Shown here: positions 1-13,134 of the stretch, one piece after another
How the letters are laid out: each line of letters begins with the position of its first letter
Numbering within the stretch: position 1 is the stretch's first letter
Assembly (NCBI GenBank): GCA_019614645.1
Contig: JABWDB010000012.1
Coordinates: 3,906,001-3,970,000 of the forward strand
Direction: 5' to 3'
Source: Stratiolaelaps scimitus
Taxonomy: Eukaryota > Arthropoda > Arachnida > Mesostigmata > Laelapidae
Length of the DNA: 64,000 nt
The notes under the pieces: model-generated
The model's input: only the letters and a program-made list of their open reading frames with translations
Told to the model about the DNA's origin: nothing
Databases searched by the model: none
Translations under genes and position numbers: made by a program

Positions 1-289
1 CGAGGGAATCTCTTGAACAGAGCATTTGCTGAGGGCTGATGCTGTCCGTTATCGCCAGTGAAATACGCGATAGAGTCAGCTAGAGAGACAGAGAGAGAAG
101 GATGGCGCCCAGCCGTAAGTGGCAGCTGCTATTATACATTGAGTCCATGTAAATATGTGGGTATCGTATTAAATATATTATGTATATATGGTAACATATG
201 ATATTGTACGCTTACTGAGGCAAGCTGCTGCAACAATGTATTATATTATTATTATCATATAAAAGCTAGCCAACAGTGGTGAAAAAAAA

Positions 290-302
290 AATATATATAT
301 AT
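290..302. repeat. AT microsatellite
   Basis: A short pure AT tract preceded directly by a run of nine A. Confidence 0.85.
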
Positions 303-608
303 CGCAAAACAACTAACACATCATGCTCAAGCTCCAACAACTCGACGATTAACTCTGTGGGAGGACAGACAGATTGATACTTTAATGGATAAATCTTATA
401 TGAGCGTGTTTGTTGTTATCCGACTCTGCACTTTGGCACATCGATGTATAATAGACACCCGGTGACGCTCAATCTGTGTCTGTCTGTCGGACTCTACGGG
501 TTGGTGCGTGCGTGTCGTCTCCTCTCGTCGTGACGGACCTGAATTATAGTTTTCAACAGTAAACAGGCGCTGGAAATTGTGACGACCACAAACGCACATA
601 TACATAAT

Positions 609-628
609 TATATATATATATATATATA
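609..628. repeat. TA microsatellite
   Basis: Ten pure TA units. Confidence 0.95.
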
Positions 629-701
629 GGTAGCGAATTCGGTGTTCATGTATAACACTGTGGCGGGAAGAATGAACGAACGATAACTTATCGTGCTTAT
701 G

Positions 702-722
702 TATATATATATATATATATAT
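702..722. repeat. TA microsatellite
   Basis: A pure TA tract of about ten units, only 75 bases from the previous one. A third short TA tract follows at 865-877. Confidence 0.95.
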
Positions 723-931
723 CTCGGTTTCGCCCGGAGGAGTATCATATTGTATATTGCGTTCGCCGGTTGGTCGTTTAGTGTCAGGTGACTGTCACCG
801 GTCAGCGAAGCGACATCAGAGAGGCGACGACAGCGTTGAAACAATGAATTAATGGAAAGATAAGTATATATATATATCTACTGATGTTGCCGTGATGAAT
901 TCACGGTTCGCCTCTCGAATAAAATGGGAAT

Positions 932-944
932 GGGGGGGGGGGGG
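932..944. repeat. Poly-G run, 13 G
   Basis: Thirteen consecutive G. This is the longest G homopolymer in the window. It could form a G-quadruplex alone or slip during replication and sequencing. Confidence 0.9.
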
Positions 945-1189
945 TTGGCACCTGCGCGGTCCGCTGCTTAGGGGGCAGAAGTAATCCTTACTTGTAATCG
1001 CGTTTATAATAGCTGTCCCCGCTACACATACACTGTTTGCAGTTTGTCTAGAAAGGGGCTAGTATGGTTATAATGCATGCTATTGTTTGTATTTGAGACA
1101 AGTTGAATAAAAATTATTTATTGTGGTTTCACTTGAAACAAAAAGGAAGAAAAATCATAAAAACCCAGCTCTGCTGTTAGAAAGTCCTT

Positions 1190-1205
1190 TATATATATAT
1201 ATATT
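1190..1205. repeat. AT microsatellite
   Basis: A pure AT tract of eight units. Confidence 0.9.
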
Positions 1206-1451
1206 CAAGAAATATACAATAGGAATATGTTAAGCTTCAAAGGTGGCTCAAAGATATGCAGCCAAATAATATCTATTAAGCCATTGGTTCAGCGGCTTTT
1301 GACACGTTTCGAGCCTCTCACTACCGACATGTGCATCGTATCGTTGGGTACCAAAATTAATGTTGGCTCTTTCTTTCTCTTCTTATCCTTCTGCTTTACT
1401 GATGATTCGTTTTTCCGCACCCGAATTAACTATGGTACACACCTGTGTCAC

Positions 1452-1471
1452 ATATATATATATATATATAT
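1452..1471. repeat. AT microsatellite
   Basis: A pure AT tract of about ten units. It lies inside two overlapping chance open frames, where it reads as alternating Tyr-Ile. Confidence 0.95.
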
Positions 1472-1969
1472 TGTATGCACTATGTCATCGCAATATTATA
1501 GTAAGCGAATCAAGTATTTCTGTGGGCTATCGAATTTGTTATCTATCAAAGGAAAAAAAGCATCCGCCGCATCAGCGTATGCTGCTGTGGTGAGGTGTCC
1601 CAGCAGCGGCAGTGGGGAGAGAGCAGCGACTCTATCCGAGTAGGTAGGATGGTTAAACGAAATTAATGTTTAGCTAAGCAGGGCTAAAAGCACAGCGTAC
1701 TATCTGTTCAACGCAATTAATTCACATGGGCAAGATATTCTGGCGCCGTTGATAGCTGTGCATCCCGACTTTTTGTTGACGCTGCTGAATTTGGATAGCG
1801 CCAACGGTGATAACGTATGAGGACTTTCAAAAAGGGCGATTATGGACGGTACAATTGAGAGATTGCGCTGACGCACAACAAGATATCAGCCTTTTGGCTG
1901 TTCGAATCGAGCCGGAGGAGAAATGGCAACGAACGCACATGACTCGTGACTATCATGCACTTTTAGTAC

Positions 1970-1983
1970 ATATATATATATAT
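1970..1983. repeat. AT microsatellite
   Basis: A pure AT tract of seven units. Confidence 0.9.
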
Positions 1984-3021
1984 TGATGTTATGCTTTATT
2001 TTATTATAGCTCGCTGATGAAAAAGTGGACCTGGATGATAAATATAACGCCTATGGCGCATTTCGCCGTTGATGTCCAGCCATAGGATAGAGTAACGATT
2101 TTGCTGGTCTCGTCCAAAGCCTGGATGCCTCTCGGACGCCGCTGAAGTCCGAATGAATAAACGGAGATCCCTACTTTCTCTGCCAAGCATATCCTGGCGT
2201 CAAATCCTGCTAACCGCCTTCCATATATATAAATATGGGATGAGAACCAAGCTTGACGCTGCAGTCGCTGTTTAATCACCTTTCAACAACAGCCACGTTC
2301 AACCAATACGACACATGGTTTAGATGTTTTCTTGGGAGAGATCGAGAGAGAGAAAGACGGCCGGCCTCGTTCATCGTTCATCACCCGCTTCAACGCTACG
2401 TCCAACCGTACGGCAATTCATCTTTTCCCGTTGTATTGTGTTGCAGATATGGCGCAGTGCGCAAGTGTCACGACTGTTTGCTGTCGGGTGTATTGTCACA
2501 GAAGAAGTCGGACTGTGTCAGCTGCCGTCATCTTGATCAGCGTGAAATCCATTGAGTTGTCAGCCCGCTGTGTTGTGACTTCGCACTCGATGCGGGCGTT
2601 GTCACTTTCGCGGGCTTTTGCACAGTTAACGTCAGACCGTAGAACGCGTATCGCACGGGAGTAACACACAACGCATTGGAAGTCGTCTAACGGGACTCCA
2701 CAGCGAACGATTGCGTATTGAACACATTCATCATCATTATGATCGTGCTCAAAAAAGGTATCGATTCATGTACGAACGCGTCTCCGGATCATGTTTCTTT
2801 CACGATTATCGACGACTGTACCCGAAAGGCTAGGAAACCACCATATGTTCCTTATTCTTATTATTATTGTTATTATTTTTGTCTATTTCGAAATATTCGT
2901 TCACGAATAAATTCAAATTATCCTGCGTCTGAACGCATCCACCCGATGCATGGCATATTATTATAACAGATGATTATGGCCGAAATCTCCAGCAAGAGAC
3001 GGTCACCCAAGACAGTGAGTC

Positions 3022-3050
3022 AGAGAGGGAGAGACAGAGAGAGAGAGAGA
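3022..3050. repeat. GA microsatellite, interrupted
   Basis: A GA-rich tract with two small interruptions, ending in about eight pure GA units next to a TATAT. Confidence 0.9.
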
Positions 3051-4544
3051 TATATTGGCGATAACAGCTGAACGAGAAGGACATTGCTATTTGTCATCGT
3101 TCGCAGATTGTCATTATGTCAATGTTTAATCGCTCGCCGTTTCGTGATAACGGCTCGATTGCTTGTGAATTCGCAGTTTTCTGAACGGCGACAGTCTGCC
3201 CTACGGCGGAGTTGACGTTAATGACAATAACATCATCGGCCACCTGTCTCATCCTCTATCCTATGTGGCGATTCAGCATGTCCCGCCAATGTATTTTTCT
3301 CGTGCTTGTCCGTCTTATAGTTATCAATCGACCTTTTTTTGCGTTCTGCAATAAACGTGTTGGCGGCTCGGTCGGGCGTTTTCTCCTTGTCGTATTCTGC
3401 TCCGTTGTAGAGTATCATCACATCATCGCCTCGGAGTAGCCGGCTAGCTAGCCCCCCGCTTGAACGTTGAACACCGGACAGCTGCTGGCTTTTGTCCGGG
3501 ACTGAACACTTGCCGGCAACTCGGCACAGCCCGACGCTTCAGCACGACGAGGTAAATGATTTCTCGCTAGGAATTTATGACACCGCTTGTCGTTTGTCGA
3601 TTCGCGCCGAAGCCGTTCCGCGAGCGTTGGATCTGGCGCTTGTTTCATTTGGACTTTCGAGACGTGGCCGTGATCCCCGCCGTCGTTGTCTAACCTAACC
3701 TATCCGTGAGTCGCTGGTAGACTTACGGGGCAGAGGGCACAGCATCTCGAAGATTCTCCACCGCCGTCGTCGGCGAAGGCCGCCGCAGACGCGTGTAGAC
3801 CATGGAGGAGTTTCTACGAGCGATGAAACTCGACTGAAATGCCGCCTATCTGCAAACGCGTCTTCTATGGCGCCTCCCCAAACTGCCTGTCTTCTCGAAC
3901 TTATTCGGGGTTAACTTTTAAAAGGGTAAAACAGCCAACGTCAATGCCGCGCTTAGAGCATCGTTACCCGAGGGGCGTAGTACACAGGCTGATGAGCGCG
4001 GCCTATCGATCAACAAGACGTCGTGGCCATAAGTTAGAAGCAGGCTGATGATATTACGTGACGTTCAATTTCCAGGGTACACCGCGATGTCCCTAACGTC
4101 ACCAAGGCATTCTCGGTTCGGGCGATCCCGACCTGCGACCTGGGTGGATTGCAGTTTTTGTCTCGTTTCAAAGACCGATGTTCACCTGCCCTCCCCTCGG
4201 TATTGCCCTCATTGTTCGTTTACGACGATTTCGCTCTAGCAGACTCTTCATTGTTCCTCTACATTTCAGTATGTCAGCTTGTTCGTTTGCTTGTTCGTTC
4301 GGTTCGCCGCTATGACCGGCTTCCGTGTCAAAATAGCCCGACTCGACTCGTTCAATAGGAGCCTGCCGATCACCAGGAGCAAACATCAGAGATCCCGACG
4401 AAAAATTTACGACTTTACCGCCGCTCGTCGCCGAAAACGAAAGGTCCCGCCGGAAAGCGGCAAATTCTGTGCCATTCAAAAAGGCGGCGGCGGCGACGAC
4501 AACGAGAGAGGCTTTCCTTTGTGTTCTCGTGTTGTCTATGCGCA

Positions 4545-4561
4545 TGTGTGTGTGTGTGTGT
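4545..4561. repeat. GT microsatellite
   Basis: Eight GT units. Confidence 0.9.
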
Positions 4562-4630
4562 ATTGCCTAAATGCGGGCGAAATATGATTTGTGTTAATAT
4601 ATGTCACATTTTCAAGAGCTGAGTGGGCCG

Positions 4631-4652
4631 ATATATATATATATATATATAT
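4631..4652. repeat. AT microsatellite
   Basis: Eleven pure AT units. Confidence 0.95.
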
Positions 4653-5880
4653 CATCACACGTAGCAATTTTAACGATCGAGTGAAACAGAATTCGCCCGA
4701 GTCCCTCGTCCATCTTCCTCGTCGTCGGTGAGGATGGTAGAATAGCGAAAATAATAAAATCGTGCCAAAACAGTATTGTCGACCATGTGCTTAATGCGGA
4801 CGAAACGGCCCTAAACAGCGGCTCGTGACAGCGGCAACTAACAAAGAAATAATGGATTTCGACAACTCGAATTGAAGAGATCGGCCGGTTGCTTCAACAA
4901 CTACTCGTATATTTTATCGGGTGCTAAGGCGGACACGCCACGGTTGGATTAAGCGTTGGAAGGCTCATGTTGAAGGTGGAATGAACTCATTTGGCCATGG
5001 GATTTGAAATATTAATCCGAACATGCAATATATAAATGCTCTCTAATTATTCAGTTGTCGTAATGATGAAGTGTCGAAGCTGATGACGCGATTTCTGGTG
5101 ACGTGTGGTTCTCAGTTTCAAAGTAAAATACTGTGCTGTACAAGTTGCTTAACGTAACACTGAGGGCAATTGAAGCGAGTAACTTTTTGTAACTTTTTTT
5201 CACATCGAGCTTATTTATGTTCTCCTCAAATTGGAATCAACCCCTAGCATCGGCTTGCTCTGGGAGTCGCGGTGGGGCTTCTGGCCGCGAACCGGAGAAC
5301 GTCAGGCAGAGAAAGTGCGATCATTTATTAATTAAAAATAAAAGCAAGTATATGTGTTCTGCAAGAGGCAACTCATCACTGGCTGTCACCCTCTTTCATC
5401 TTTCAGTGATAACGAAGAGACCGCACGGCAGATTGTGCAGGCCATAATGAGAAGCTTATAGACGTCATTCCTCTCGGAGTCAAGTTCCCCGAGGCAATTA
5501 CCTCAAAATCGCGTCACCCCCGCCATCGCTATCCGCTTCATCGACCCGGTAAGAACTCGAGTGGTCTGCCTTCCGTCAATACCCGAGGTCCGTGCGAGGG
5601 TCGCCGCCTGGCGGGGGTAGCCGTCACCTATGCTTCCATGATGCAATTTCACGTCGGTCGTTGTCATCGTTATGTCTCCGCCGCGAAGTCGAAGTCGTCT
5701 TCCATGGCGTCGCGGTTGTGAAGACGTCCATCGCGCCGTGGTCGGCTGTCCCATCGCGCCGGAGATGTCAACTACGAGATGTGTCCGAGATGACGGTTGT
5801 CATTCTGTTCACCCTGTCCCCATGAGGGGAGGGAGCCGGCAAGGAGACAAAATGGAGCTTCACGACAACGAAACAAGTAT

Positions 5881-5902
5881 CCACCGCCGCCGCCGCCGCC
5901 GC
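5881..5902. repeat. CCG microsatellite
   Basis: About seven CCG/CGC units in a GC-rich patch. Confidence 0.85.
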
Positions 5903-7464
5903 CCCTGCAGGATCTCGGAACGCCGTGTAGATGAGGGGCTAAGCCTTAGGCTGGGTTCCATTACGCCGTGCCACACTGTGTATGCCTGCAACCGACCCCG
6001 TTGCCCTCTTGCGGAGCGGAAGTCCTCTCCTGGCGGCACTCGGGGCTCCGACAGGCGACATCGCCGAAACAGGCCGAAACAGCGAAGGACCGATCGGCCG
6101 GCGGGACTTACCTCGCAGACTTACATCTGACAATGGATGAGTCTGCATTGGACGGTACAGACCTCTCAGCAAGTCAGCGAGATGGTGGGAGTGTCAGCAA
6201 GAGAGTCAGCTGCTCTCGTAACGTTATACACGGGGGATGGATGGACGCACGGCAGACAGCTGCCTGCCCGACCCCCACTGCCGTTACGATGACAGCATGT
6301 TGTTCAGCAGTCGTTCGTGTCGCCGTCTCTCTCTCTGACGCAGCTGTTCGATCGGTTTGCAGCGGAGCGAGGGGTGGAGATCGAAACAACTGGCACACGA
6401 ATGGTGGCAACGGCGGCGACGGCGGCAACGATATGAGCCAGTCAGCGGCTCCTTCTCTCGAAGGACAACGACGGCCCGGCAAAGGGGGCGGCAGAGGTTG
6501 ACAATCGGACATAACCCGACAGGCAGAAGGGCACACTCTTGATCGACATTCATTGATCGCGCATCATCTGTCCCTCGATGACGGTGCAACGCCACCGGCC
6601 ATCGGAACGCTGCATCGGCTCTGGTCGGTGGTTGGTTTCATGGGTCCGACCTGGGAGCATTGTATGCTGTTTTGTCTTTCTCCCCTTCGTCTTGGTCTGC
6701 TTGACACGTTTCGTCCGCAGTCGGCTAAAGCGAGCTAGGCATGTGCGCAACGGAATCCAGCTCAAAACAGCAAAGACAAGGTGATACCAAATATCAAACA
6801 GAGAAGTTGTTTGCCCGCCTGTTCCGCGGGAATCTGATGCAGATAGACGACGGATCATAATGATGAAGAAAATCTTAAGCAGGAGCGTAAAATAACTGGA
6901 GACCGTTGTAATACCTCTATGAATAGAAGGATGTGGTGTTGTACCCAAGCACAGGTAACGAATGAGGTGACCTTCATTTATATAGCGAACTGCTTTCCAA
7001 TGTGAACGAATCGACCTTTGTTCCTGTTACAAAAGCTACTTGACTAATTAACCGAGAGAATTTCGTCCGAGCTAGAGAGTCGATACTAACGATGACACTT
7101 GTGTAGCAGAACCAGATCAGATCTACCCCGCCCCTTCCGCAGAACCTAGCACAACACTCGTGTCAATATATATGTATATTATTTTTATTAATCATAATTA
7201 CCACCATCAGTATCCATCGCAGTAGCGCTCTCCCTCTCTCGTAGCAATCGAAGTCCACCGGCAGCACTAGGGGCAAAGTAATATTCTGACGACGTCCGAA
7301 CGCCGAAAAGTGAATATGTAAGAGCAACAATCGACGCAGGACTGTGGCCGCAACGCAAATCAATGCTCAACAGCTGTATAGCCGTCATCCATCCTTGTCA
7401 ACAAACAACGCTGCCACTCTGCCAACGTCAGCCATTTCACTGCCAACATCGCCACAAACAAATA

Positions 7465-7509
7465 TACACACACACACCCACTTCGGCAACTGCAGCAGCA
7501 GCAGCAGCA
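7465..7509. repeat. Compound CA and CAG microsatellite
   Basis: About seven CA units (7465-7478) followed after a short spacer by six CAG units (7492-7509). Confidence 0.9.
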
Positions 7510-7600
7510 AAAGCAACATTGTCGACACAAAAAAACGAAACTCGACATGAATAAGACGTGTTGTCCATCTGTCTGTCGCATGTCCGCCCGCCCGCCTCTG

Positions 7601-7614
7601 TCTCTCTCTCTCTC
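7601..7614. repeat. TC microsatellite
   Basis: Seven pure TC units. Confidence 0.9.
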
Positions 7615-7773
7615 GCTCGTGTCAATCCGACCGGTTCGTCGTTGTGGTTGATCTTCAACCACATCACTCAGGCGGCTGCTGTTGTCGCCGCCGCCGCGCC
7701 AGCGGTTGACCGTGAGTCACTTTTGTGGTTTTCGTTCACTTGTTCAGCTTCAATCATACCATCAGACAATTCC

Positions 7774-7791
7774 TTCTCTCTCTCTCTCTCT
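7774..7791. repeat. TC microsatellite
   Basis: About nine TC units. A GT tract (7862-7877) lies 70 bases further on. Confidence 0.9.
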
Positions 7792-8587
7792 GTCGTTATT
7801 TGCGTCAGCGAGATGTACCTCTCGGTCGCCGGAGCTTGAGCGGTGTTCGTCACATGGGGTCTGTGTGTGTGTGTGTGGCCACACAGGCAGATACTCACTC
7901 AGGGGCACAGATTTCGGCCTCCTGCTCAGGGGAGTCGCCGCTGTCTTCCTGTCGTCTATCGCCTGCGTGACAGCTGCGACGGCAGCAGCAGCAGCGGGCC
8001 AGCGCCTGCGTTACTACGATTATTACTCTATCGTACTAATACCAATAGTATTTACTGTTCGCTAGAGACGAATATGATCAACCGCCACGAAGAAATGTTT
8101 AAGAATGGTCGGTTTTTTTTTGTCGTTTTCGTTGTCATTGAAGGTAGTAGCAGCAGCAGATGATTGGGGAGTCCCTCCTCCCCCGAAGTCTCCCTTCACG
8201 TAGCTACGAACACGCGATAGATCTTGATAGATCCGGAGGTCCCTGCCCATGTCAGGTTTATCCAGCACTTCGTCGCACTTCGCTCTAGGCGGTGCGCCCT
8301 GCTGCTGCTGCTGTCTCGATCCGTTCCCTCTCGATCTGTTGCTGTTTTCGCTGGCGGCGGCAGCGGCGACAATTGGACGACGACGACGATGCCTGATGTC
8401 CCGTGACGTGTACTGGGCATCGGTCGATGTCAGACATCCGTGTCAGCTTAGCCAGGCGGACAGCAGCAGTCAGTGCAGGCATTACGCAGTGACGAAGTGC
8501 TGCATCCATTTCTGTCGGTCGTTCGAATAACGTTTATGAGTCGCACACAGAGCGAGCCCCTGGTAAAGTCTGTGCCTGCCCTGTGGG

Positions 8588-8613
8588 GGTTGTTGTTGTT
8601 GCTGCTGCTGCTG
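8588..8613. repeat. GTT/GCT microsatellite
   Basis: GTT units pass directly into GCT units. Another short CTGCTG stretch follows near 8630. Confidence 0.85.
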
Positions 8614-9232
8614 GTGGTGCTGCATCAGTTTCTGCTGCTGTTCTAGCCGTTGTATCAGCCGTTTAAAGGAAAGTGAGAATCGAGAGAAGAATGACTATTA
8701 GCTTGCCTTTATCATTCGCCAGCGCTTTATTGCGTCGCGGTTTTAGCCGTCTGCCGTCGGCCGATGTCATTCGCCACATCGTGGACCCACGCGAACTGTG
8801 AGCTGACGTCACGCCCGTCCACCGCTCAAACAGATCAATCTCAAGATTCCGAGTGAATCTCGTAAATGGAAAGTGGTTACGCTGTTGAGCTGCGTGGAGA
8901 TGTCGCACGATAATAGATGGGTGTAACATAAAATAGGGATAGTATATTATATACTTTAATTTGTGGGGCGAGCAGGGCAGTGAAACGAATTCAGCTTTGA
9001 ATAGCGATGCAACGAGTTAACGCAAACCATGAAACTGAAATGGATCTCATTACCGAATCACTGCCACAGCACCCGCCGCCGCGTGTCAGCCGGAGCGAGG
9101 CGTATGGCGCATTACAGATGTGCCAATGGCCACCAACCGATAGCTGAGTAACAGGGGCACAACCTTAGGCAAAATTCAGAAAGGTGCATACACCAGCAGA
9201 GTATACGTCGATGTGTGTGTATCAGAGATAAG

Positions 9233-9276
9233 TATATATATATATATATATAATGTAGAAAGAGAGAGAGAGAGAA
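9233..9276. repeat. Compound TA and GA microsatellite
   Basis: Ten TA units (9233-9252), a short spacer, then about nine AG units (9259-9276). The same AT-then-GA order recurs at 62859-62905. Confidence 0.95.
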
Positions 9277-9608
9277 ACTGCAGGAATATGGCCAGCACTC
9301 TTTCCTCAAGCGATGCCCATTCGCAGCAGTAGCAGCAGGATCAGGATCAACCAACAGCCAGCAGGAGACGACGACAGCCCTCGTCTTCAATTACACGTAC
9401 TTTTTTCAAATTGACACCGGCGTCACTTTTTGGCAAAACCACATTTGTCATTTCTACAGCACTCAAAACCGAGGCAGCAGCAGCAGTAACAGCCGCCAAA
9501 CGACCAGTTACAAGTTGAAGGGGCTGTTGGTTTGACACGGTGACGGCAACGGCAACGTTCGGTTCTCGTTCGACCTCTCCCTCTGGTATCTTTTTTTTCA
9601 TCTCGATC

Positions 9609-9624
9609 GATCAATCGATTGATC
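9609..9624. repeat. Perfect 16-bp palindrome
   Basis: GATCAATCGATTGATC reads the same on both strands and sits in a longer GATC/CGAT-rich stretch. I assign no function to it. Confidence 0.8.
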
Positions 9625-11610
9625 AGCTCTGACGCACTTGACTAGCATGTCTGACATAGTACTGCTGGTGCTACGACTAGTACTACAAGGCTATAATCGG
9701 CGTACAGCATCGCAGCCCTGAGCAGTGTCAGTAACGAAGATTTAGGGCTACCCCGAAGAAACGGCATCAGCGAAGTTTGATCCGGTCAAACTACTCAAGA
9801 AGACAGCTGACACTGTAACAACGAGGCTGACAAAACGCTGATGAGCAACGTCGAACTAAACACTGTTGTCCATTGTTGCCCTGTAGCCCCAAGCACCAGC
9901 AGGCGGCAGCAAGGAAACAGACAGATCAGATGCAATCGAAGAAGCTAAGCATCGTTAAATACACTTCAAGTGTGAAGAAATCAGCGGCTCCGAATGGCCG
10001 CGACCAGCAGCTGGTGAATGGGCCTTCCACGCATATATAAGTCTGTACGTGGATGGGCTGAGTTTCGGCTGGGGTCGATTTGCAAATAGGCCGGCGCAGG
10101 CCAAAGGTGCAGTAGCAGGTACGAGACGGGCTAGAGACCACGAGCAGTGTCTGCGCCTCTGCACGCTGACGCGTGTTCCAAGCGTCGGCTTGTTAGGTTA
10201 GGCCGACGTCCAGGCCGAGAGCTAGTTAGAGACGACTCTATACAAACTGCATCTGGGTTTCCGGAACATGCGCCTCTCCCCCGCCCCGCCATCTTTCGCT
10301 GAGTTTTTTGAAGGCTAACATCGAATTTAGCACAAATGGTGCCTATAAGCGTCGTAACGATAACGTTTTAATGGTTTAGAGATTTGAAGGATAGCCCTAA
10401 GATGCGGCTTCAATCCAATGACAGGTTCACTTAGAAACTCCTGCCGCCATAACACGGAATGGCGCGTTCATCGGTCGGCACAACTGCAGGCGAATACAAT
10501 GCCAGAGTGGTTGAGTAGCTGTCATCTTTATTTATTTATTAGGTCAGCGATTGACTTCTCGTGAGCGGTCTGAAGTGGGTTGATTTCGGCGTCGGCAAGA
10601 GCTCTATTCCGTGCTGACGCTCAGCTAACATTTAACGTCCACGGAAGGAGTGTATTATCACTGACGCACAAAGGGTTGCGTAGCCATTGAACAACAAGGC
10701 GTACCCTGACGACGGCAGCAAGATCGACACGTCGTCTCTCATTTCAAACATCATTAATTGTCTTCACGAACAGCGTTCCGACGCATGGAGAGATGAAGAC
10801 AACAGGGCCTCGATGGCAAATCCCAGCCGGCAACGCCGGTAGCAGCCTTATTGATCACAGATGCCCCTTCGAAAGGGCTGAATATTTCTACATTCATTTA
10901 GTGTTACAACGACAACGCGGGTTCGACAAAAAAAAGCGAAATTCGACCATCATCTACTTATCGGCACCAGTACGGCGGACCTGAGAACTGCCGCATTACG
11001 AGCTATGTAAGTGATTGTCAATGATGCAATTCTACGAGAGTTAGGTGCATGGAATAGTGGATACGCAACTATACGTTTTATACAAATATCAAAAGGGAAA
11101 AAATAGGAATCAGCCAATCAATTAGAATTTCGTTCATCAAATCCTCGATGTACTCAATCTACTGCTGATTCCAGTCAATGTGGACCTTCGTACAAGACAC
11201 ATTGGACGCCGACAGCCCGGTAAACAACGAACTCGTTCAGGATTCAATTTGCAGAAAGCTTTTAGCTCAGCGGCACGTGGGAATCTGGAATGAGCAGGAA
11301 AAAAATACGGCCAAACATCGACGTCCCTGCAAAAACACATGTGAGACACCTGTCATATCGTGACTGATTGCGTTCCGCGCCAAAGAGCCCAACCTTTGGG
11401 GGAAATCCACTTGGTCTGCCTTCGGTTAGCGAATCTACCCTAAAATGTCGATGTTATTTAGCGTTTAGTTCGTACCAAGTACGTCTTTGTTTAAAAGGGA
11501 TATATTTCGCTTTGCGGGCTTGAACGTTACATTTGCCAGCAAAGCAGCTTCGAAGCAAATCAAGTTATACATGCACACATGTGACCTAACTAACAAAATC
11601 TACCTGAACC

Positions 11611-11630
11611 TCTCTCTCTGTCTCTCTCTC
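11611..11630. repeat. TC microsatellite
   Basis: Two blocks of TC units separated by one G, followed by further TC-rich sequence to about 11660. Confidence 0.9.
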
Positions 11631-11726
11631 GCTCGCGCTTCCTCTTTCGCTCTCTCTGGCCACTGATGTAATACATTTTGCAGACGAACAACATGAACAT
11701 GAATGCGTAACCCTTTGACGTAACGG

Positions 11727-11996
11727 TCAAGGAAAACATGGACAATATTCACGGATATTCCGTTCAACGTCCATCTCTGTTCCTGTCACCCCGCCGAACG
11801 AAAGCCTACGCGCTTTCCCCTTCCAAAAGGATGGCCGCGCCCTGTCCACAACTTCGGCCATGTCATCTGACACTATCCCGGCGGCTTTGATAAATTCAAT
11901 CAGACTCACAGCTGATGTTCTGAATGATGGCAAGATCAGTAAAGGCTCGGGATGTTCTGAAATCGGGATGAGAATTAGGGTTGTTTTTTCCTCCAT
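11727..11996 (-). CDS. Candidate 89-residue protein or exon, unrecognised
   Basis: This closed minus-strand frame starts with ATG GAG GAA and has an in-frame TGA three codons upstream, so the start is the first possible one. First codon positions are rich in G and A across most of its length, as in real coding sequence. The product begins MEEKTTLILIPISEHPEP and carries a mixed acidic and basic middle part (VSDDMAEVVDRARPSFWKGK). An AG after a pyrimidine stretch (CCCGATTTCAG) lies inside the frame, so it could instead be a terminal exon starting there. I recognise no family. No promoter or polyadenylation signal is evident nearby. Chance remains a real alternative, because similar frames occur throughout this window. 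Confidence 0.22.
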   Translation of the reverse strand: MEEKTTLILIPISEHPEPLLILPSFRTSAVSLIEFIKAAGIVSDDMAEVVDRARPSFWKGKARRLSFGGVTGTEMDVERNIREYCPCFP

Positions 11997-13100
11997 GAGC
12001 GTTCATGACACGACAGGGTGATGATACCAACGTTCGCTCAGTTAACTAAAACAGCTGCGCCAGAGTGTTCGGACAGATCTCCGTAGAGATGATGCGTAGG
12101 AACCGATCGATAGACGATAACAGCAACGAAGCAAAACTGACCCGCAAAGCGTTGAAAATAGAGGAATATGTATGATTGTTATTATTATTATTTCAATTGT
12201 GTTTCGGCACATCATGAGCATAGACGTCATCAACTCATTACTGTGGACGATCGATTTCGGTGCCCGCGGACTATGCTGCTGTCACGAAATCCTTAGCGTT
12301 CCTTGATGATGATAACTAGACAGCTGTGATTAACCGTAGGATGATTACATGGACCTTACCCTTCGATAGTCGCCGCAATGGCTTGAGGAACATTTGGCAA
12401 TAAACGTTCACTTTCGTTCAAGTGCAGCAGTATTTTTTTACTGCTGTTGAATCGAGAGCCTGTGCACGATAGAGACGTGTCTAGCTATCCGCTATCTCCG
12501 ATGCAGCTCCAGCTCCGAATCAACCGACCAGCGTTTCCATCGAAGGCAGGACGCGACGGCGCGACGCCTGCCATATATACGCACACACACATACATACAG
12601 ATGACAACGACGACAATACGACGTTCGTGGTGCCGCTGGCTGATACGTACGAAGTGGTTGTTTTTTTCATTTCTACATCAAGCGCCTGCGCTGTACGGCC
12701 GGACCAGGTCCTATTCGACAGGAAACGACAGGCATCATGGCGAGCCTATAGCCTCAGGTGATACTACAGCTCGTCGACAACAGGCCGACAAGGACCGAGT
12801 TAGGACTGTGGCCGTTCAATGCTTCGTCGGAAACTACCACCCCTCGCAGCGGCGGCGGCGGTGGCGACAATAGCTGTTGTACGTATGGCCGTGTCGATGG
12901 TGGTCGTCGACGACTATAGAGCAATACACATAAACGAAGGTTGTCTCGGCGCCACTCGGCAACCACCGCTCTCGTCTACCCGATGTACAATCACTTCTTG
13001 GGCGGTTAGGTGCGGCATGTAACATCGCAACAGTGGCAGCAATTGGTGTATTGCTAAAGAAAAGGGACAAAGCCAGCGAGGCAGAGAGGGAGGGGGCATG

Positions 13101-13134
13101 GTCTCTCTCTCGCTCTCTCTCTCTATCGAATAGA
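13101..13134. repeat. TC microsatellite
   Basis: TC units with one CG interruption. Confidence 0.9.

Larger units (their letters stand above)
1..11700. other. Non-coding tract with many microsatellites
   Basis: I see no supported gene here. The tract carries AT, GA, GT, CAG, CCG and TC microsatellites (the main ones are listed separately), a 13-base G run and several CA- or CAG-rich patches around 7.3-9.6 kb. Open frames exist in all six frames, but they are short, overlap one another and often read through simple repeats, for example IYIYIY from AT tracts and SLSLSL from TC tracts. It could be intergenic DNA or one very long intron; nothing in the sequence decides between these. Confidence 0.6.

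Noticed and set aside
1885..1915. GTTCGAATC resembling a tRNA B box
   Set aside because: There is no A box, no cloverleaf and no matching tail of the SINE family nearby.
3686..3697. TAACCTAACC, and TTAGGTTAGG near 10193, resembling the arthropod telomere repeat TTAGG
   Set aside because: Only two units are present at each place, which is expected by chance.
7362..8065. Many overlapping frames with poly-Ala, poly-Gln or SLSLSL runs
   Set aside because: They are translations of CAG, TC and GT microsatellites and are open on both strands.
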